A stretch of 64,000 nt of DNA from Sambucus nigra (lineage: Eukaryota; Streptophyta; Magnoliopsida; Dipsacales; Adoxaceae): the NCBI GenBank assembly GCA_949130495.1, contig OX422211.1, positions 537,213,372 to 537,277,371 on the forward strand, in the 5' to 3' direction. Positions within the stretch are counted from its first letter, which is position 1. Each line of letters starts with the position of its first letter. A program made the position numbers and the translations under genes. Below the pieces are notes generated by a model, which saw only the letters and a program-made list of their open reading frames with translations, was not told where the DNA came from and did no database searches. Shown here piece by piece: positions 30,920 to 43,436 of this stretch.

Positions 30920-33265
30920 GTCTATTTACAAAGAATTTTTTGAAACCCAAACAAATGAACCTTGCCATGTGACCAAATCTTAGCCTCACCATTGTACAAT
31001 TAATGAGACTAACTTTACTCCTACTGAAGTCCCAAGTATAACCTAATCTTACTATATTCCTAGGAATAGTAGACCATACCGATAATTTACCACATATTTT
31101 CATCACCGTTTATCATCATCCTCACAGTCCAACGGTTAATATGTCCTTTCCTCTAACATCTTTAAATTCAATACCTATATTATCTAATGACCCATCACCA
31201 TCACCAACAACTTCCTCTCTAAACTTATCAGTGATCAACTCTTCTCCAACTTCACCACCACATGACCTGTCCTTGTTAGCCTCTTCTCGTATATACCCAA
31301 CTATACTATAGTTACCAATGTCGTCTCGCATGCCCATATCGATCTATCCTCAGCCTGTTCCATTGTCCATTTATAATACAATAGGTATACCACTAATAGT
31401 TGACCTAAAGATAGAACTACCTCCCATACCCTCTCATAACTCTCAGCACATGCTCACCTGATCCAAAACTCAGAAGCCGACAACATCTCTTCTCATAACT
31501 ACTGTCACTACCACTGATACAAAATTAATTAACCAAACCCTCAAACAACCTCTTTGGCTTGCAACAATGGATGAAGAAATTGATGCTCTACATAAAAACT
31601 CCATATGGGGACTTGGTACTCGATATCCCTCCATGGATGTGATCAGTTCAAAATGGATATTTCAAACCAAACTTAAAGTTGATGGATCTTTGGATAAGCA
31701 CAAAGCTAGATTCATAACAAAAGGTTTCAATCAAATTGAAGTAATATATTTCCTTAATGCTTTTAGTATTATAGTTAAGAACATAACCATTCTTGTTATT
31801 CTCTCCATAGCAGTTACTCATCATCGACCTCTTCGATAACTTGACCTTAAAAATGAATTCTTGCACGGAGTTCTTGATGAAAAAGTTTATACGCAGTAAC
31901 CCCATGGGTTCCAGCACCCTCAGTTTCCTCATCATGTTTTCTTTCTTCAAAGAGCAATATATGGACTCAAACAAGCTCCGAGGTATTGGTTTGATTGCTT
32001 TAGCTTGTACTTGCTTCACATTGGCTTCATATGAAACTTATCAGATTCCTTTCTATTCACTTTTAACTCTACTTCTGACACTATTTTTTTGTTAATCTAT
32101 GTGTATGATATTATTATCACTGGTAGCAGTACACATCTTATCACTCATATCATATCGCATTTTACATATGACTTTTCTTTTAAGGACATGGGTATACTCA
32201 TTTGCTTTCTTGGAATTTCTATCATTCCCTTAATTGAAGTAATTATTTCAAGTCAAGAGTCATATGCTAACAAACTCTTTTAACATACAAACGTGCTTGA
32301 TACAAAAGCAGTTACTACATCCATTACAGTCAAGCCCTATACTACCACCAATTCTCTCAAAATTAGCCTTACCAAATTTTGCTAAATTATTAGTTCTCTC
32401 ACTTCACCAGGCCTGATATAACCTACACAATTAACTCCGTTTGACAACACATGCATGTCGTTCAATCAAAACACTTCCTTTTGGGTAAGCTCTTACTTCG
32501 TTGTGTCAAAAGGACTATGCAATATGGCATTCGTTTTTAGTTCAATCATCCCACTATTTATATGCCTTCTCCAATGGTGAGACTTTGGAAGAACTAAAAA
32601 ATTATAAAAATTAGACTATTCTTTTTGAACAATAAAGGGAGATTAATTAAGCCCGATAACTAGTTTTCCATCAAGCCTTACAAGGAGCTCTATCTCGTTG
32701 AAAGGTTCTATACATATGACCTTTCTTAACGCATTTCCATAGATAAAGACTCCATTTTTTCCCCTTTTTGGATGGTAAATATTTCTCAGAACATGGAGTG
32801 TGACTCATGTTTGAATTGAAGGTTGTCCTAATACTCATCCTTCCACATATGGATTTTGTCGTTATATTGGTGCAAATTTCATTGCATGGTCCTCCAAAAG
32901 ACAACCTCTTGTGACCCCTCAAGTTTTGAAGTATAATATTAGGCCTTAACCTCAGATACCATTGAGTTAATTGGAGTCATTTACCTCCTCTATGCTATTG
33001 ACTTCCAAATTCCCCAACTACCTATTCTCTTTTATGATAAATTAATTACAGTATACATATCCATCAATACAATTCTTTTTGCTTGCATCAAATATATCGA
33101 ACTAGACTATCACTTTGTTTGAAAATAGGTTGCCAAAGGTTACAAAATCACACAATTTGTTCCTTCTCAATCACAAATAGCAGATATTCTTATCAATTCG
33201 CTTCCTATATCCAACTTCGCTTGGTTATTGTTAAATCTCAATGACATTCCCAACTCCACTCTTCA
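30920..33265 (+). pseudogene. Element E reverse transcriptase and RNase H pseudogene
   Basis: Continuation of E after element F. RT begins at about 31560 with the copia signature AAMDEEI-type start (MDEEIDALHKNSIWGL), then SSKWIFQTKL, KARFITKGFNQ and AIYGLKQAPRYWFD (about 31950). The catalytic box at 32095-32109 reads IYVYD instead of IYVDD, so a catalytic Asp is lost. KDMGILICFLGI and the RNase H end (FVPSQSQIADILINSLP, about 33155-33205) follow. Many stops. Copia RT would copy element RNA into DNA. Confidence 0.85.
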
Positions 33266-33268
33266 TTT

Positions 33269-33277
33269 GAGGGGGAG
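33269..33277 (+). other. Element E polypurine tract
   Basis: GAGGGGGAG immediately before the 3' LTR (TGTTAGAGA); a classic copia plus-strand primer. Confidence 0.9.
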
Positions 33278-33614
33278 TGTTAGAGATCCTATCAAAGATT
33301 ATGACCCACTCAAAGATTCCATATTTTAATTATTCCCGCCATATCTACTTTTGATCAAGACAAAGCACATGTTTGCTCTCCTCTTTAATGCAACAAATAG
33401 GTGTAAAGTAAAGCAATAAACAACTCTCAATCCTGTAAGGTAGATCAATCAACAACTCTTAAGCTTTATATATTCTCCTTATACATTTTATGTAAAGTAT
33501 GCAATTGAAAATAAGAAATAAATATCTTCTTCCGCTTTCCACTTTATTTTCTTCTATTTGCAAATTGTTTGTGAAATTTACATTCACCATTATTTTATTT
33601 CTTTTGGTTACACA
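33278..33614 (+). repeat. 3' LTR of element E
   Basis: 337 bp, TGTTAGAGATCC to ACACA, pair of 19494-20644. It lacks the MITE and so provides the empty site. Followed by TAAGC. Confidence 0.92.
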
Positions 33615-33779
33615 TAAGCTTATTCATAAACAAGTTACATCTATTACATGGTAGAGCACGAAAGTTCTTTCCTGAAATATACGAACGACGTATCTCTGCA
33701 CATTAATCAATGTTCTTCCTCTACCAAAATTCTCCTTAAGCACTCTCAATCATGACATTACAATTAGGAAGGGGGAATA

Positions 33780-34746
33780 TAATGAGATTCTGAATAAACA
33801 AATGGGGGAAGGATGGCACGTTGGAGACTCTTTTCTCATGAATGTTTCATCTTGGAATGGATAAGGATGGTCTAGTAGAGGATACAGGGCGAGGTAAAGG
33901 AACCATGTAGTATGGAATCCAAAATTTAGAAAGGACGTACTTAATTGGGAATTAGAGGAGGCTAAGCCATTTTTTGATTATTTGGATTCAACAACGACTC
34001 CTGTAGGAAGAGAGGAAGTTTTAAGATGGTTGCACAAGAAGGATGAACTCTTCATAAATAAGAGCTACTACACAGTATTAAGGGGGCATAGAAGTGCTTC
34101 TTTCTCGTGAAAGGAGACATGGAAGACTATAACGCCTCCTAAGGTTCGTTTCTTTGTATGAACTTCTACCAAAGAGGTTATATTGACCACATAAGGGCTT
34201 CAAAATAGGGGGGAAAAGGATGTCTAGTAGATGTTGGTTATGTAAGCAGGCGAAGAAATTAAGTGATCATTTTCTCTTGCATTTTCGGGTGACAAGGGGA
34301 TTATGGGACATCTTCTTATACATATGTGGTGTTTAGTGGGCATTTACTCAAACGGTGAAGGAGGTTATGGTGGCATGGAGGAGTCCTAAGGGATGGAAGG
34401 TAGATATGAATGCTTGGTCGATGGTCCCTCATTATATTATGTGTACAGTTATGTAAGATAGGAATAAAAAATGCTTCGAAGAGGAAGAGCTAGCTCCCTC
34501 TAGAATTAGTTGCATCTTTTTTAGTACGCTTATAATCTAGCATAAGAAAAGTCACTACCCATTGCTTTCTTTGTTCATATATTTTATGGAGATGTTATAG
34601 AGGGTAGACTAGACTAGCTTCTTTTGTTTTAATTGGAAGGGGTTGCGATTAGGCCGATGTATTTCTTTTGTAGTGTATATTTCCTATATATGTGATTCCT
34701 CCTCCTTAGGCCTTTTTTTAAAATGATTCATCGACTTATCAAAAAA
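33780..34746 (+). mobile_element. L1-type LINE, 3' end only
   Basis: Decayed C-terminus of a plant non-LTR retrotransposon. Landmarks: IRFWINKWG at about 33790, VWNPKFRKDVLNWELEEAKP at about 33910-33970, the zf-RVT block with PPKVRFF (about 34136), SRCWLCKQAKKLSDHFLLHF (about 34215-34275) and WSMVPHYIMCTVM (about 34420). It ends in a short 3' tail ATCAAAAAATA (34737-34748). 5'-truncated, as usual for LINEs, somewhere between 33620 and 33780. The zf-RVT domain is a Cys/His segment C-terminal to RT. Many stops. Confidence 0.8.
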
Positions 34747-34749
34747 TAT

Positions 34750-35167
34750 TAATCATTAAATCTGTAGGTTTATATTAGGCCTATAAATGATCCCAAAATA
34801 CTGTACATATTAGTCTACAACTTAGACCAAGGGTATGCTTACGCTTGTTTTAACTTAACACGATAAAAACACATATTCGGAACTCTGTATCACTCTAGAG
34901 TCTTATCCAAATGGTAGTACCTCATAACTCACAAAATACCTCATAATGTAAAATAAAACATAACTGTCTATAGTCAATTCTTACTTAATTCATTACATTG
35001 ATTATTTACGCGGTACAAATAAATCACTTAACATACAAATTTAATCATCATCCATATATGCATTTCAATTATTATCAATGCACTCAAGTAATAATTAAAT
35101 TCATTTTATTAATTTATTTTCACAATTAATGAATGCTAAATAAATACTAGAAAATACGAGGTATTAC
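34750..35167 (-). repeat. LTR-like fragment
   Basis: On the minus strand it begins TGTAATACCTCGTATTTTC, resembling the TGTAACACCCCGTATTTTT start of the Tekay-like LTR in element H. The rest is AT-rich with no partner identified. On the plus strand it is followed by TTTTTTGGGGGGAGTG (35168-35183), which looks like a polypurine tract before an LTR start. Confidence 0.35.
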
Positions 35168-35274
35168 ATTTTTTGGGGGGAGTGCAAAGTTCTCCCATGG
35201 TAAAAGTTTAGGAACTCAGTTATTTTATATTGCTGAACATTCTTTAGATATTTTCCTAGACGTAGAAGTAAAAA

Positions 35275-36137
35275 TGGTGCGTATTGTGTTTTGATTAGGG
35301 TAATGTTGTCTTTTCATACTGACCCACCCAAGTGTGACCTTGTACCAAGCTGGGACCCACTCGGCCAAGGCCGACCTTACAAATCATTATGTCAGACAAT
35401 TATGGGCCCCACTGCAGTAGCCTTCACCAATAGTCTTGGCCTGTTCCAAGTCGCTTTGGTCGAGACCTATCGGCTAGCTCAATAGCCCCTCACAAGCCTT
35501 GTCTCGGCCTGGCACCCCCAGACAATCGAGATTACACTTTAGTCTAGCTCATCAGTTGTTCAATAGGACATTGGAGGTATCATCCTCGGCTTGACCGAGA
35601 CAACCCCGGACGACATAGATCTACGTGTAACACATGTTTCCATAATGACTAATCCACGTGATCAGGCAATTATAACAATATCATATGAGCACTTGAGGGG
35701 AATATTGCATCATCATTAAATACTTGTGCCAGGGATAAGTGTCCACATCCTAATGGAAGCTTCGTCATGCACATGCTTTGTACATGCTTGGGGGTATAAT
35801 GTGCACCCTCAACACTATATATACTCATCTTCCCTAGTGTAAGGGATCTTAAAATTGTATACCATAGACAAACTCTGTTTAATTTATAAGACATAGAGAG
35901 ATCTAGAGTGTTGTACAATCAAGTCCATTACATCCCCTTTTACATAGTGAAAACCTCAAATCCGTGCAAAGTGGAGTCGACTGAAAAGATGAACCACTTA
36001 CATATTAACGTTCTTCTTTTTCTCCTCATCGCCTTCTCTTATTTTCATATACGTTTTATTATATATCTCCATTATTGTTTTATGTTTGAGCTTGAGATGC
36101 TTATATAAATTTAAATGGTGATTTCTTAACATCATCA
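35275..36137 (+). repeat. 5' LTR of element G
   Basis: Ends AACATCATCA, like the LTR of A, 320 bp after a TATA box CTATATATACTC (about 35815). Start is estimated from the length of the A LTR (865 bp). Confidence 0.6.
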
Positions 36138-36139
36138 TT

Positions 36140-36157
36140 TTTGCACCGTATGTGGGA
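36140..36157 (+). other. Element G primer-binding site
   Basis: TTTGCACCGTATGTGGGA, a mutated TGGCGCCGTNTGTGGGA-type site directly after the LTR. Confidence 0.65.
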
Positions 36158-36337
36158 ACGAAGGTTTATCTTATTTCTCTCCTTTTTCAGCTTGTTTCTC
36201 ACTTGATTCTCTGGTGGTGATCTAGTTCCACCCTTGGTTGGATTTGTATCACCATTAAAAGAGATCTTGTTGGGTTATTCAAGATTTCTCCTAAATCATC
36301 TAGCTCACATATTTATTCTATTCATTTAACGGAGAAA

Positions 36338-37950
36338 TGGCATCCGATTTGCCTCATGGCGCTGGCCCCAACTCTAGCCAGGCGCCTCCTTAGCAAAAAA
36401 ATGGTTGAGTTAGAGGGAACACTACATATGATGGTGGCCAGCCAACAAAAAAAGAAAGAATAACTTGTCTCCTTTAGCTAGATTATGCTGGCTAGATCCT
36501 CAGGTATTGCGATGGAGATGATCACTTCGGCCGCCAGAGATGGTGTTGATCCGGCGACAGGGGGACCACCCCCGACCCCATATAAGGAGGTTTAACATCA
36601 TCAGAGGCATAGAGATGTGGCGGATCCCAGGAGACTAAACTTTGGAAGATAAGTACAAGAAGGTCCAAACGATCTCAATTATGACAAGGACGATTGTTGG
36701 GAACCGTATGATATCTCTAGCAACACAGTTTGTCCAGCACCAGCTAGAAAAAAAATAGTGCAAGGCCAACACAAGAAGGCTAGCCCATGGATTCAACATT
36801 TTACAGATTGAGCAGAGGGTAGGCTTTTGATTGTATTGTCCCAATAAGAGAACTATAAGACCACCTCTCTCGTTCTCGTAGCATTGAGGCATCCAGAAGA
36901 AATGGAGGATGTGCCGATCGTCGGCCATAATAAAGTCGAGAGGATAAGCAAAGGGAAGTGAGTAACTGACAGAGAACTAGTAGCCGTGAACCTATGCCTA
37001 AGCCGATTGAAAAATAAGGAGGAGGAGATAATGTTGTGGAAGCCAAAAAACTCTGAAATATTTTAACACAAAGGCTGGATGACAAAATTGGTGACCTTCT
37101 GAAAAGACGAGACCCCATTCAAAGGGAATATGTGGAAGGATCTCTCTTCGTGGAAGGAATTATGAGCTACCATACACTAGAAAAGTTCAGGATGCCTATG
37201 GTGACACAAAGGTATGATGGGAGAACAAATCCCATACATCACACTGAGATGTATCAGTCTGTGGTCGACATCTACTCTGTCTCAGACTAGATGAGGTGCA
37301 GAACCTTCTCGAGTACTCTTACCAGTGCAACTCATGTATGGTACACTTCTCTTCCTATGAACTCCATAGAAAACTTTAAACAACTAGCCGATAAGTTCAT
37401 TCAAAACTTCTTCTTCGGCATGAAGCCCCAAAAGAAGGTTACCCATCTCTTGCATGCAAAATAAGGGAATAATGAATTTTTGAGAGACTTTATTGACCGA
37501 TTTAATAAGGAGAAGTTTGAGGTGGTAGATTACAAGGAGAATATTGCCATGATAGCCCTCATGGATGGATTACAGAAAGGCAAACTACTTTGGAAGCTGG
37601 TCGAGGATCCTTTTAAGTCCATGGCAGAACTTCTGGCTGCGATCGAATAAGTCATGAATGCGGAGGAGGCCATGGTGGCTAAAGAAGAAGACGGGAAGGA
37701 AATCAGTGGGAGTAAATCTCAAAAGCAAAGGGAAAAGATAGAAAAAAAGAGGTTGTCTGACGATAAGTTTGCTGGCTACACTCTATTAATGGTAAGCCCT
37801 GACTTAATCTTGAATGAAATTGAAGACGATAGATCTCTCAGGTGGACTGAAAAGCTTAGGCCCCATTCCCACAAGAGGGACAAAAATAAGTGGTGTGATT
37901 TCCACCAAGACAACAACCATACCACAGATAAAGAAAATAGATATGGACAC
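36338..37950 (+). pseudogene. Element G gag pseudogene
   Basis: ATG at 36338 (MASDLPHGAGPN). The capsid-type domain lies at about 37190-37460 (MPMVTQRYDGRTNPIHHTEM, SSTLTSATHVWYTSL), then DFIDRFNKEKFEVVDYKENI and a long charged C-terminal open stretch (37654-38004). It ends in a zinc-knuckle-like WCDFHQDNNHTTD at about 37890-37928, whose last Cys is missing. Same domain order and wording as element A. Several stops in the first half. Gag would assemble the particle and bind RNA. Confidence 0.8.
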
Positions 37951-38465
37951 TTTGATTGTGGGATTCTCACGGTTGGATTTCAAGGTCATCTCGGCTCTCC
38001 CTAAACGACCCTTTGGTAATCTGCACCAGGGTTTATGGGTATGATGTGCTTAGAATTCTGGTAGATGGAGACAACTCAACCAACGCCATGTTTTGGCAAT
38101 GTTTTGAAGGATTAAAGCTCAGTAAGAAGAGGCTAATTCCTTATCATGAACCCTTAATAGGGTTCAACAAAGAAAAAGTTCACCCTCTTGGATTATTTGA
38201 AATGGATATTTGCATGGGCACCTGGACGAGGTTCCTAAAAATGAAGTTAGCTTTTTTTTGATCGATGAAAATGTATTTTCAGCCTACAACATCATCCTCA
38301 TCCATGTGGCCCTTAAAGAGTTTGAAGAAATTCTCTCCACCATTCACCAAATGGTAAAATTACAGACTTTTTATGGATTAGGGGAAGTCCAAGGTGACCA
38401 GGTGGAGGACAGGGAGAGTTACTTCAGCTCGATCGAATATAAAGAGGCCCACAAAAACTCGTAAC
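37940..38465 (+). pseudogene. Element G protease pseudogene
   Basis: Begins MDTLIVGFSRLDFK, matching element A, with a frameshift at about 38000-38010. The catalytic block reads LVDGDNSTNAMF (about 38060-38090), DGDNS instead of DGGSS. C-terminal blocks IGFNKEKVHPLGLFEMDI and DENVFSAYNIILIHVALKEF follow in two frames. Aspartic protease of the Gag-Pol polyprotein; not functional. Confidence 0.75.
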
Positions 38466-38559
38466 CTCCTATAACATTAATACTCTTGACCCCAGGGACG
38501 AGAGGAAACTAAAGAAGGGATAGGCATTAGAGGAGGTAGAGTTCATCATCCTCAATGAG

Positions 38560-40000
38560 GATAAGCCGAAAAAACCATCTAAACTGTCTCATCCCTGAAG
38601 AAGGAGGTAAAGGAAAAATTAGTGGAGTTGTTAAGGACGAGGCAAAACGTCTTTGCATGGAGCCATAAAGACATTCTAGGAATTGACCCAAAGGTCATCT
38701 GCCACAAGTTGAATATTGATGAGAAGGCAAAGCCTGTGAAATAAAGAAGATGGACCGTTGTAAGAGAGAGGTATGAGGTCCACCAAGAAGAAGTCAAGAA
38801 ACTTTAGTCGACTGAATTCATTAGGGAGATACACTATCCATAATGGTTGTCTAATGTTGTAATAATCCTAAAGACCAGTGGAAAGTGGGGTATTTTCATT
38901 GAATTCACTTATCTAAACAAAGCTTATCCTAAAGACAAATTTTCTTTTCCCCATATAGATTAGATGGTAGATGCCATAACTGGGCATGAGTTAATGAGTT
39001 TTATGGACGCGTACTTAGGATACAACCAGATCTTCATAGGCAAAGTCGACTCTTAAAAGACTTCCTTTATCATTGACAAAGGAACCTACTGTTATAAGGT
39101 TATAAATTTTGTCCTTAAAAATGCAAGGGCAACCTATAAGAGTTTTGTCAATAAGATGTTCAAAGATCAGATCGATAAGACTATACAAGTCTACGTAGAT
39201 CACATGCTGATGAGGATCAACCATGTGACTGACATTGAGAGGACATTTAATACAATGGATCTTTACAAGATGAAGTTGAATCCAACCAAGTGTGTGTTCA
39301 AAATTAGAGAAGGAAAATTCGTCGACTTCGTAGTCAATCAAAGAAGGATTGCAGTGAACCTGGAGAAAATCAAGTCGTTGATAGAAATGAAGATTCCAAA
39401 GATGATAGATGATGTGTAGAGGCTGATAGGAAGAGTTACTTCCCTCAACAGATTTGTTTCTAGGGCCACAGATAAGTGTTTTCCCTTTTTCAAAAATTTG
39501 AGAAAAGCATTTGAGTAGGATGGGAAGCGATCCTTTTAATAACTTAAAGATTATTTACTTCATCAATGCTCTTATCTTAGCCTGTCCAAAGGGAGAAATT
39601 ATTCCTATACTTAGCGGTATCACGACAATCAGTGCAACTTTCGTTTGAGACGATGAAGGGGTGCAGAAATCGATGTACTTTAACAGTAAGTCTCTTTAGG
39701 GGACCGAGCTGAAATACCCAAAGATGGAGAAATTGAAATATGCCTCAAGAAATATATAGCCTTACTTTCTAGCTCACACTATGGTGGTGCTCACTAACAC
39801 TCCTTTGAATCAAGTCATCCATAAACTCAAAAAATTCGGTAGGCTAATAGCTTGGTTAATAGAGCTAGGGGAGTTTGACATGATAAATCAACCAAGGTCT
39901 GTAATTAAAGGGCAGGAGTTAGCTAACTTTATAGCTGAGTTCACTTGGGACGAGGTCGATGCCAATGAAGACAAGATTATAGTATTGCCATAAGTGGAAA
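38560..40000 (+). pseudogene. Element G reverse transcriptase and RNase H pseudogene
   Basis: RT entry block VFAWSHKDILGIDP (about 38650), KWGIFIEFTYLNKAYPKD (about 38885), FSFPHID, SFMDAYLGYNQI (about 39000) and TSFIIDKGTYCYKVI. The catalytic box at 39192-39203 is YVDH instead of YVDD. Thumb and connection (MKLNPTKCVFKIREG, IGRVTSLNRFVSRATDKC) are clear. RNase H (39560-40000) is heavily frameshifted but ends in IELGEFDMINQPRSVIKGQE. Many stops. It would copy element RNA into DNA in the particle. Confidence 0.82.
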
Positions 40001-40099
40001 CTGTGGGTTCATCCATAATTAATAGCATAATATCTGACCTACCGAGAAGGATATTTTGTTCAGAAATGGGACAGAAGATGAAGGGACTTTCTCGATTGA

Positions 40100-41820
40100 T
40101 AGTCCAGTTTGGAGTTTATTTATGGATGGCTCCACATGTGAAAGTGGCAGTGGGGCAAGGCTCATACTGTTGGCTCCAGATGGGACTGACATTGAATATG
40201 TGTTAAGATTCAACTTCAAGGCATAAAATAACAAATCTGAGTACAAATGTTTATTGGAAGGCTTATCCTTGGTCAAGGTATTGAATATCGACCATGTGAT
40301 AGTTCACAACGACTCCCAACTAGTGGTGAACCAGATTTTGGTGATCTATGAGGCTAAGTAGGAGAAAATGGTCAAATACTTGCCCATGATGAAAAAGGTC
40401 CTGACAAACTTCAAACAGGTGAAGATAAATAGAGTGCCTTGACTTGATAATAACCGAGGTGACGCACTAGCAAGGTTAGCCTCTACTGTGAGGACATATT
40501 AGGAGAACCATCCTAGAGATTAGGACAGAGATTAGTAGCCTCTACTATGAGGACAATAAACTTGAGTTTTTCTTGAATTTGAACCTTGGAGATTTATGGA
40601 TGGACCCTCTTATCAAGTACATCAGAGATGGAGATCTCCCAGAGATAAAAGCCAAAAGGAAGAAATTGCGATACAGGGTAGTGAAATTCACTATTATAGG
40701 AGATGTCCTATAAATGAAGGGTTTTTCCCCTACTACGATGTGTCTACCCCTCTGAGGTGGAATATGTCTTAAAAGACATACATGAGGGATTATGTTCCAG
40801 TCACATTATGGGATAATTTTTGGCGAAGAGGATAGTGACACAGGGGTATTGGTGGCCGGCCGTAACTAATGACATTGCTGACCATGTAAAAAAGTGCGAT
40901 AAGTGCCAAAGATATGCCTGCATCCCCCATCAGCCTCATCAAACACTATCGTTCATTATAAACCCTTGGTAATTTGCAGCATGGGGAATTGACTTGGTGG
41001 GACCTCTACCCAGGGTTACGTGCAATTATACAAATACTTGATATTGGCAATCAACTACTTTTCAAATTAGGAGGAGGCAGAATCCATAGTTTCCATCATG
41101 GATATGAAGACCTTTAAATTTATTTGGAGTCATCTATAGATACGGTTTACCTCACAATCTGATCTCAGAAAATGGAAAATAGTTCAAGAAGAAGTCCTTG
41201 GAGGCTTACTGCGAAAGGTTCGACATCAAGCAGTTCTAATCAGCGCCAGGACAACCCCAAGCAAATAGCCAAATAAAAGTCACTTATGAGAAAATTCTAC
41301 ATGGGATCAAGAAAAAGTTAGAAGATGCTAAAGGCTTATGGACAGAAGAGGGGCATGTCATCCCGTGGGCTTACAGGATGACAGAAAGGACGCTGACAGG
41401 GAATACCCCCTTTATACTATCTTATGGATCAAAAGTCATGATCCCAATTAAACTCGGCTTGCCCAGTCACAGAGTACAAACTTATAATCCAGAGGTTAAT
41501 AATGAAGAGAGAAGGCTGGGCTTACACTTAATAAAGGAGATAAGGGAATATGTCGAGGTTAGAAAAATGACATATCAATAAAGGACAACCAAGTTCAACA
41601 GCAAGAGGGTCAAAGCAAAGTCGATAGTTGTGGGGTACCTAGTTTTGAAGAAGGTTTGGCGTAAACAAAACATGCTGCACCCGAATTGGCATGACCCATT
41701 TAATGTCAGTAAATAGGTCATCCCTATAACTTATAGACTGGAGAACTTAGAGAGAGAACTATTCTCCAACCCATGGAATGTAAACCGTTTAAATAAATAT
41801 AATCAGTAGTCTTACATACA
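40100..41820 (+). pseudogene. Element G second RNase H and integrase pseudogene
   Basis: Second RNase H at about 40115-40500: SLFMDGSTCESGSGARLILL, FNFKA*NNKSEYKCLLEGL, VIVHNDSQLVVNQ, then DALARLAS. A 74-bp stretch with GCCTCTACTGTGAGGACA is duplicated at about 40480-40555. Integrase follows: HVKKCDKCQRYACIPHQP-type zinc block (about 40885-40940), GIDLVGPLP-like core start (about 40990), APGQPQANSQIKVTYEKILH (about 41250) and LSYGSKVMIPIKLGLPSHR (about 41420-41480), ending at about 41820. Numerous frameshifts. Two RNase H domains mark the Tat lineage. Confidence 0.78.
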
Positions 41821-41843
41821 ATTTATGTCTCATACTCTTTGCA

Positions 41844-41975
41844 CTTGTCAAAGTGTATAGTTTGAATTATTTTAAGCTAAATAATATCATTTAGCTAAAT
41901 AATATCTTTCTTATACATTTGTCAAAGTGTATAGTTTGAATTATTTTAAGCTAAATAATATCATTCAGCTGGTGA
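41844..41975. repeat. Two-copy tandem repeat, ~74 bp
   Basis: TTGTCAAAGTGTATAGTTTG and the sequence after it, down to AAATAATATCATT, occurs twice, directly after integrase of G. Confidence 0.9.
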
Positions 41976-42239
41976 ATTAGTATAAACTCATTCTTGGTGA
42001 TACAAGAAACCTAGCGAGACTCGTCTCATCTATGGGGCCTTAATAATACCGAGAGGGGGGAATTGTGTAACAACACCACTTAGGTGGTGAAAAACAAAAA
42101 AAATCCTATTGAAAACAATTTTATTATGGTTTTATCAAACATTATTGACTTGGTGGCCTTAAATTTAGCCTCTCCCTTAGCGAAGACGAGAGTGTATGAA
42201 GAGGCAAAACTCATCCATACACTCCTAAAAAAGATGAGA

Positions 42240-42570
42240 GGAAACTTGGGATAAACACCATTAATTTGATGGTCTCTTATTAAAAATCATTAATTTGGTT
42301 ATCTCTCTTGGCTGAAGATGAGACTAGACTTGAGATTAAACACCATTAATTTGGTGGTCTCACATTAAAAATTATTTTATTATGGTGGTCTTAACATCAT
42401 TAATTTGGTGGTCTCCACTTAAATCTCTCTCGGGTAAAGACGAGAGTAGGCTTGAGATTTAACATCATTAATTTGATGGTCTCACATTAAAAATAATTTT
42501 ATTATGATTGTCTTAACATCAATAATTTGGTGGTCTCCACTTAAATCTCTCTCGGCTAAAGACGAGATAT
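42240..42570. repeat. 122-bp tandem repeats in the G 3' region
   Basis: At least two full and one partial copies of a unit with CATTAATTTGGTGGTCTC and TCTCTCTCGGGTAAAGACGAG; TTGAGATT recurs at 42330 and 42452, TTAACATCA at 42391 and 42513 (122 bp). Shorter related half-units extend to about 42100 and 42740. Confidence 0.85.
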
Positions 42571-42999
42571 GGCTTGGCAATTTGCATGATTACTGATGGT
42601 CTATAATCAAAAATCAATTCTTAATAACCTCTCTTGGCTGAGGGAAAAAGTGTATAAGAAGACGGAACATGCCCATACACTTTCAGAAAAGATGAGAGGG
42701 AACAAGCGATCAAAAATCATTTATTGGCTAACCCTATCGGTCGAGAAGAGTTCATTAACAATCATACAAATGCATTATAAAGAAGATATCAAATCACAAT
42801 GACATAAGAGCTGACACCAAGGATTTTCCATTCATGATAGTTTAAATATAAAGCAGAGACGATGGTACACATGCCAAATTGTTCAACATATAATTCATCG
42901 ACATTGTTCATCCAACGAAAATTGTACAAGTGGAAAGGGAAAAAGTTAGGCCACAGGTGTCCGCCCAAGAATTATAGTAAGAAACAAGATTAGGATTTA

Positions 43000-43436
43000 T
43001 CCTCTCGAAGAACATTGTCCTGATTTGCGATAAACTTGTCCACAGAAGGTTCAGTGTCGTCCCCATTATTACTGGAAGCACCCTCAGTCATTTCAACACC
43101 CGCTTGCTTGGTAGTCTTGGTCGCGGCCTACTCAGTTGTCTCTATAGGGGCACCTACAACAGTTTCCACCTCGATAAGAACACTGCCGATCGGAGGGTTC
43201 AAAGTTCAAGGGCCTCAAAGTCTTAGGGCGTCAATTCCCTAACCTCGAGGAGTTTAAGGACGGCCCAACGACAAGCCGTCTTTACTCCCCTTTTGATGTA
43301 TTAAAAGGCATACACCGCAAACTCATCAGAGGCCTTGAACTCGTCCACAGCTTGTGCCTTCGCCTCATCCAAGGTCGTCTTAACAATAATATCTATATCA
43401 TCTTGCCTCTTATCAGCCAACTCCTTAAGGACATCA
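43000..43436 (-). pseudogene. Antisense gene of G, C-terminal part
   Basis: Minus-strand frame reading DVLKELADKRQDDIDIIVKT and on to EFKASDEFAVYAF, then a shifted, acidic tail ending about 43000. It is the direct continuation of the frame at 49610-49840 once element H and one copy of its target duplication are disregarded, with one stop near the junction. The coiled-coil-like C-terminal half fits the plant protein family annotated as putative gypsy-type transposon (Pfam Transposase_28), whose role is unknown. Confidence 0.6.

Larger units (their letters stand above)
19494..33614 (+). mobile_element. Element E: Ty1/copia retrotransposon with nested insertions
   Basis: Plus strand, 5' LTR 19494-20644 (with a MITE), 3' LTR 33278-33614, both TGTTAGAGA to ACACA. 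It is preceded by TAAAC and followed by TAAGC, a probable target duplication with one change. Domain order gag, protease, integrase, [element F], reverse transcriptase, RNase H is the copia order. Stops throughout. Element F and two MITEs account for 8.7 kb of its length. Confidence 0.92.

Noticed and set aside
35670..35918. 82-residue minus-strand open frame in the 5' LTR of G
   Set aside because: Overlaps the LTR promoter; no domain, not present in the LTR of A.
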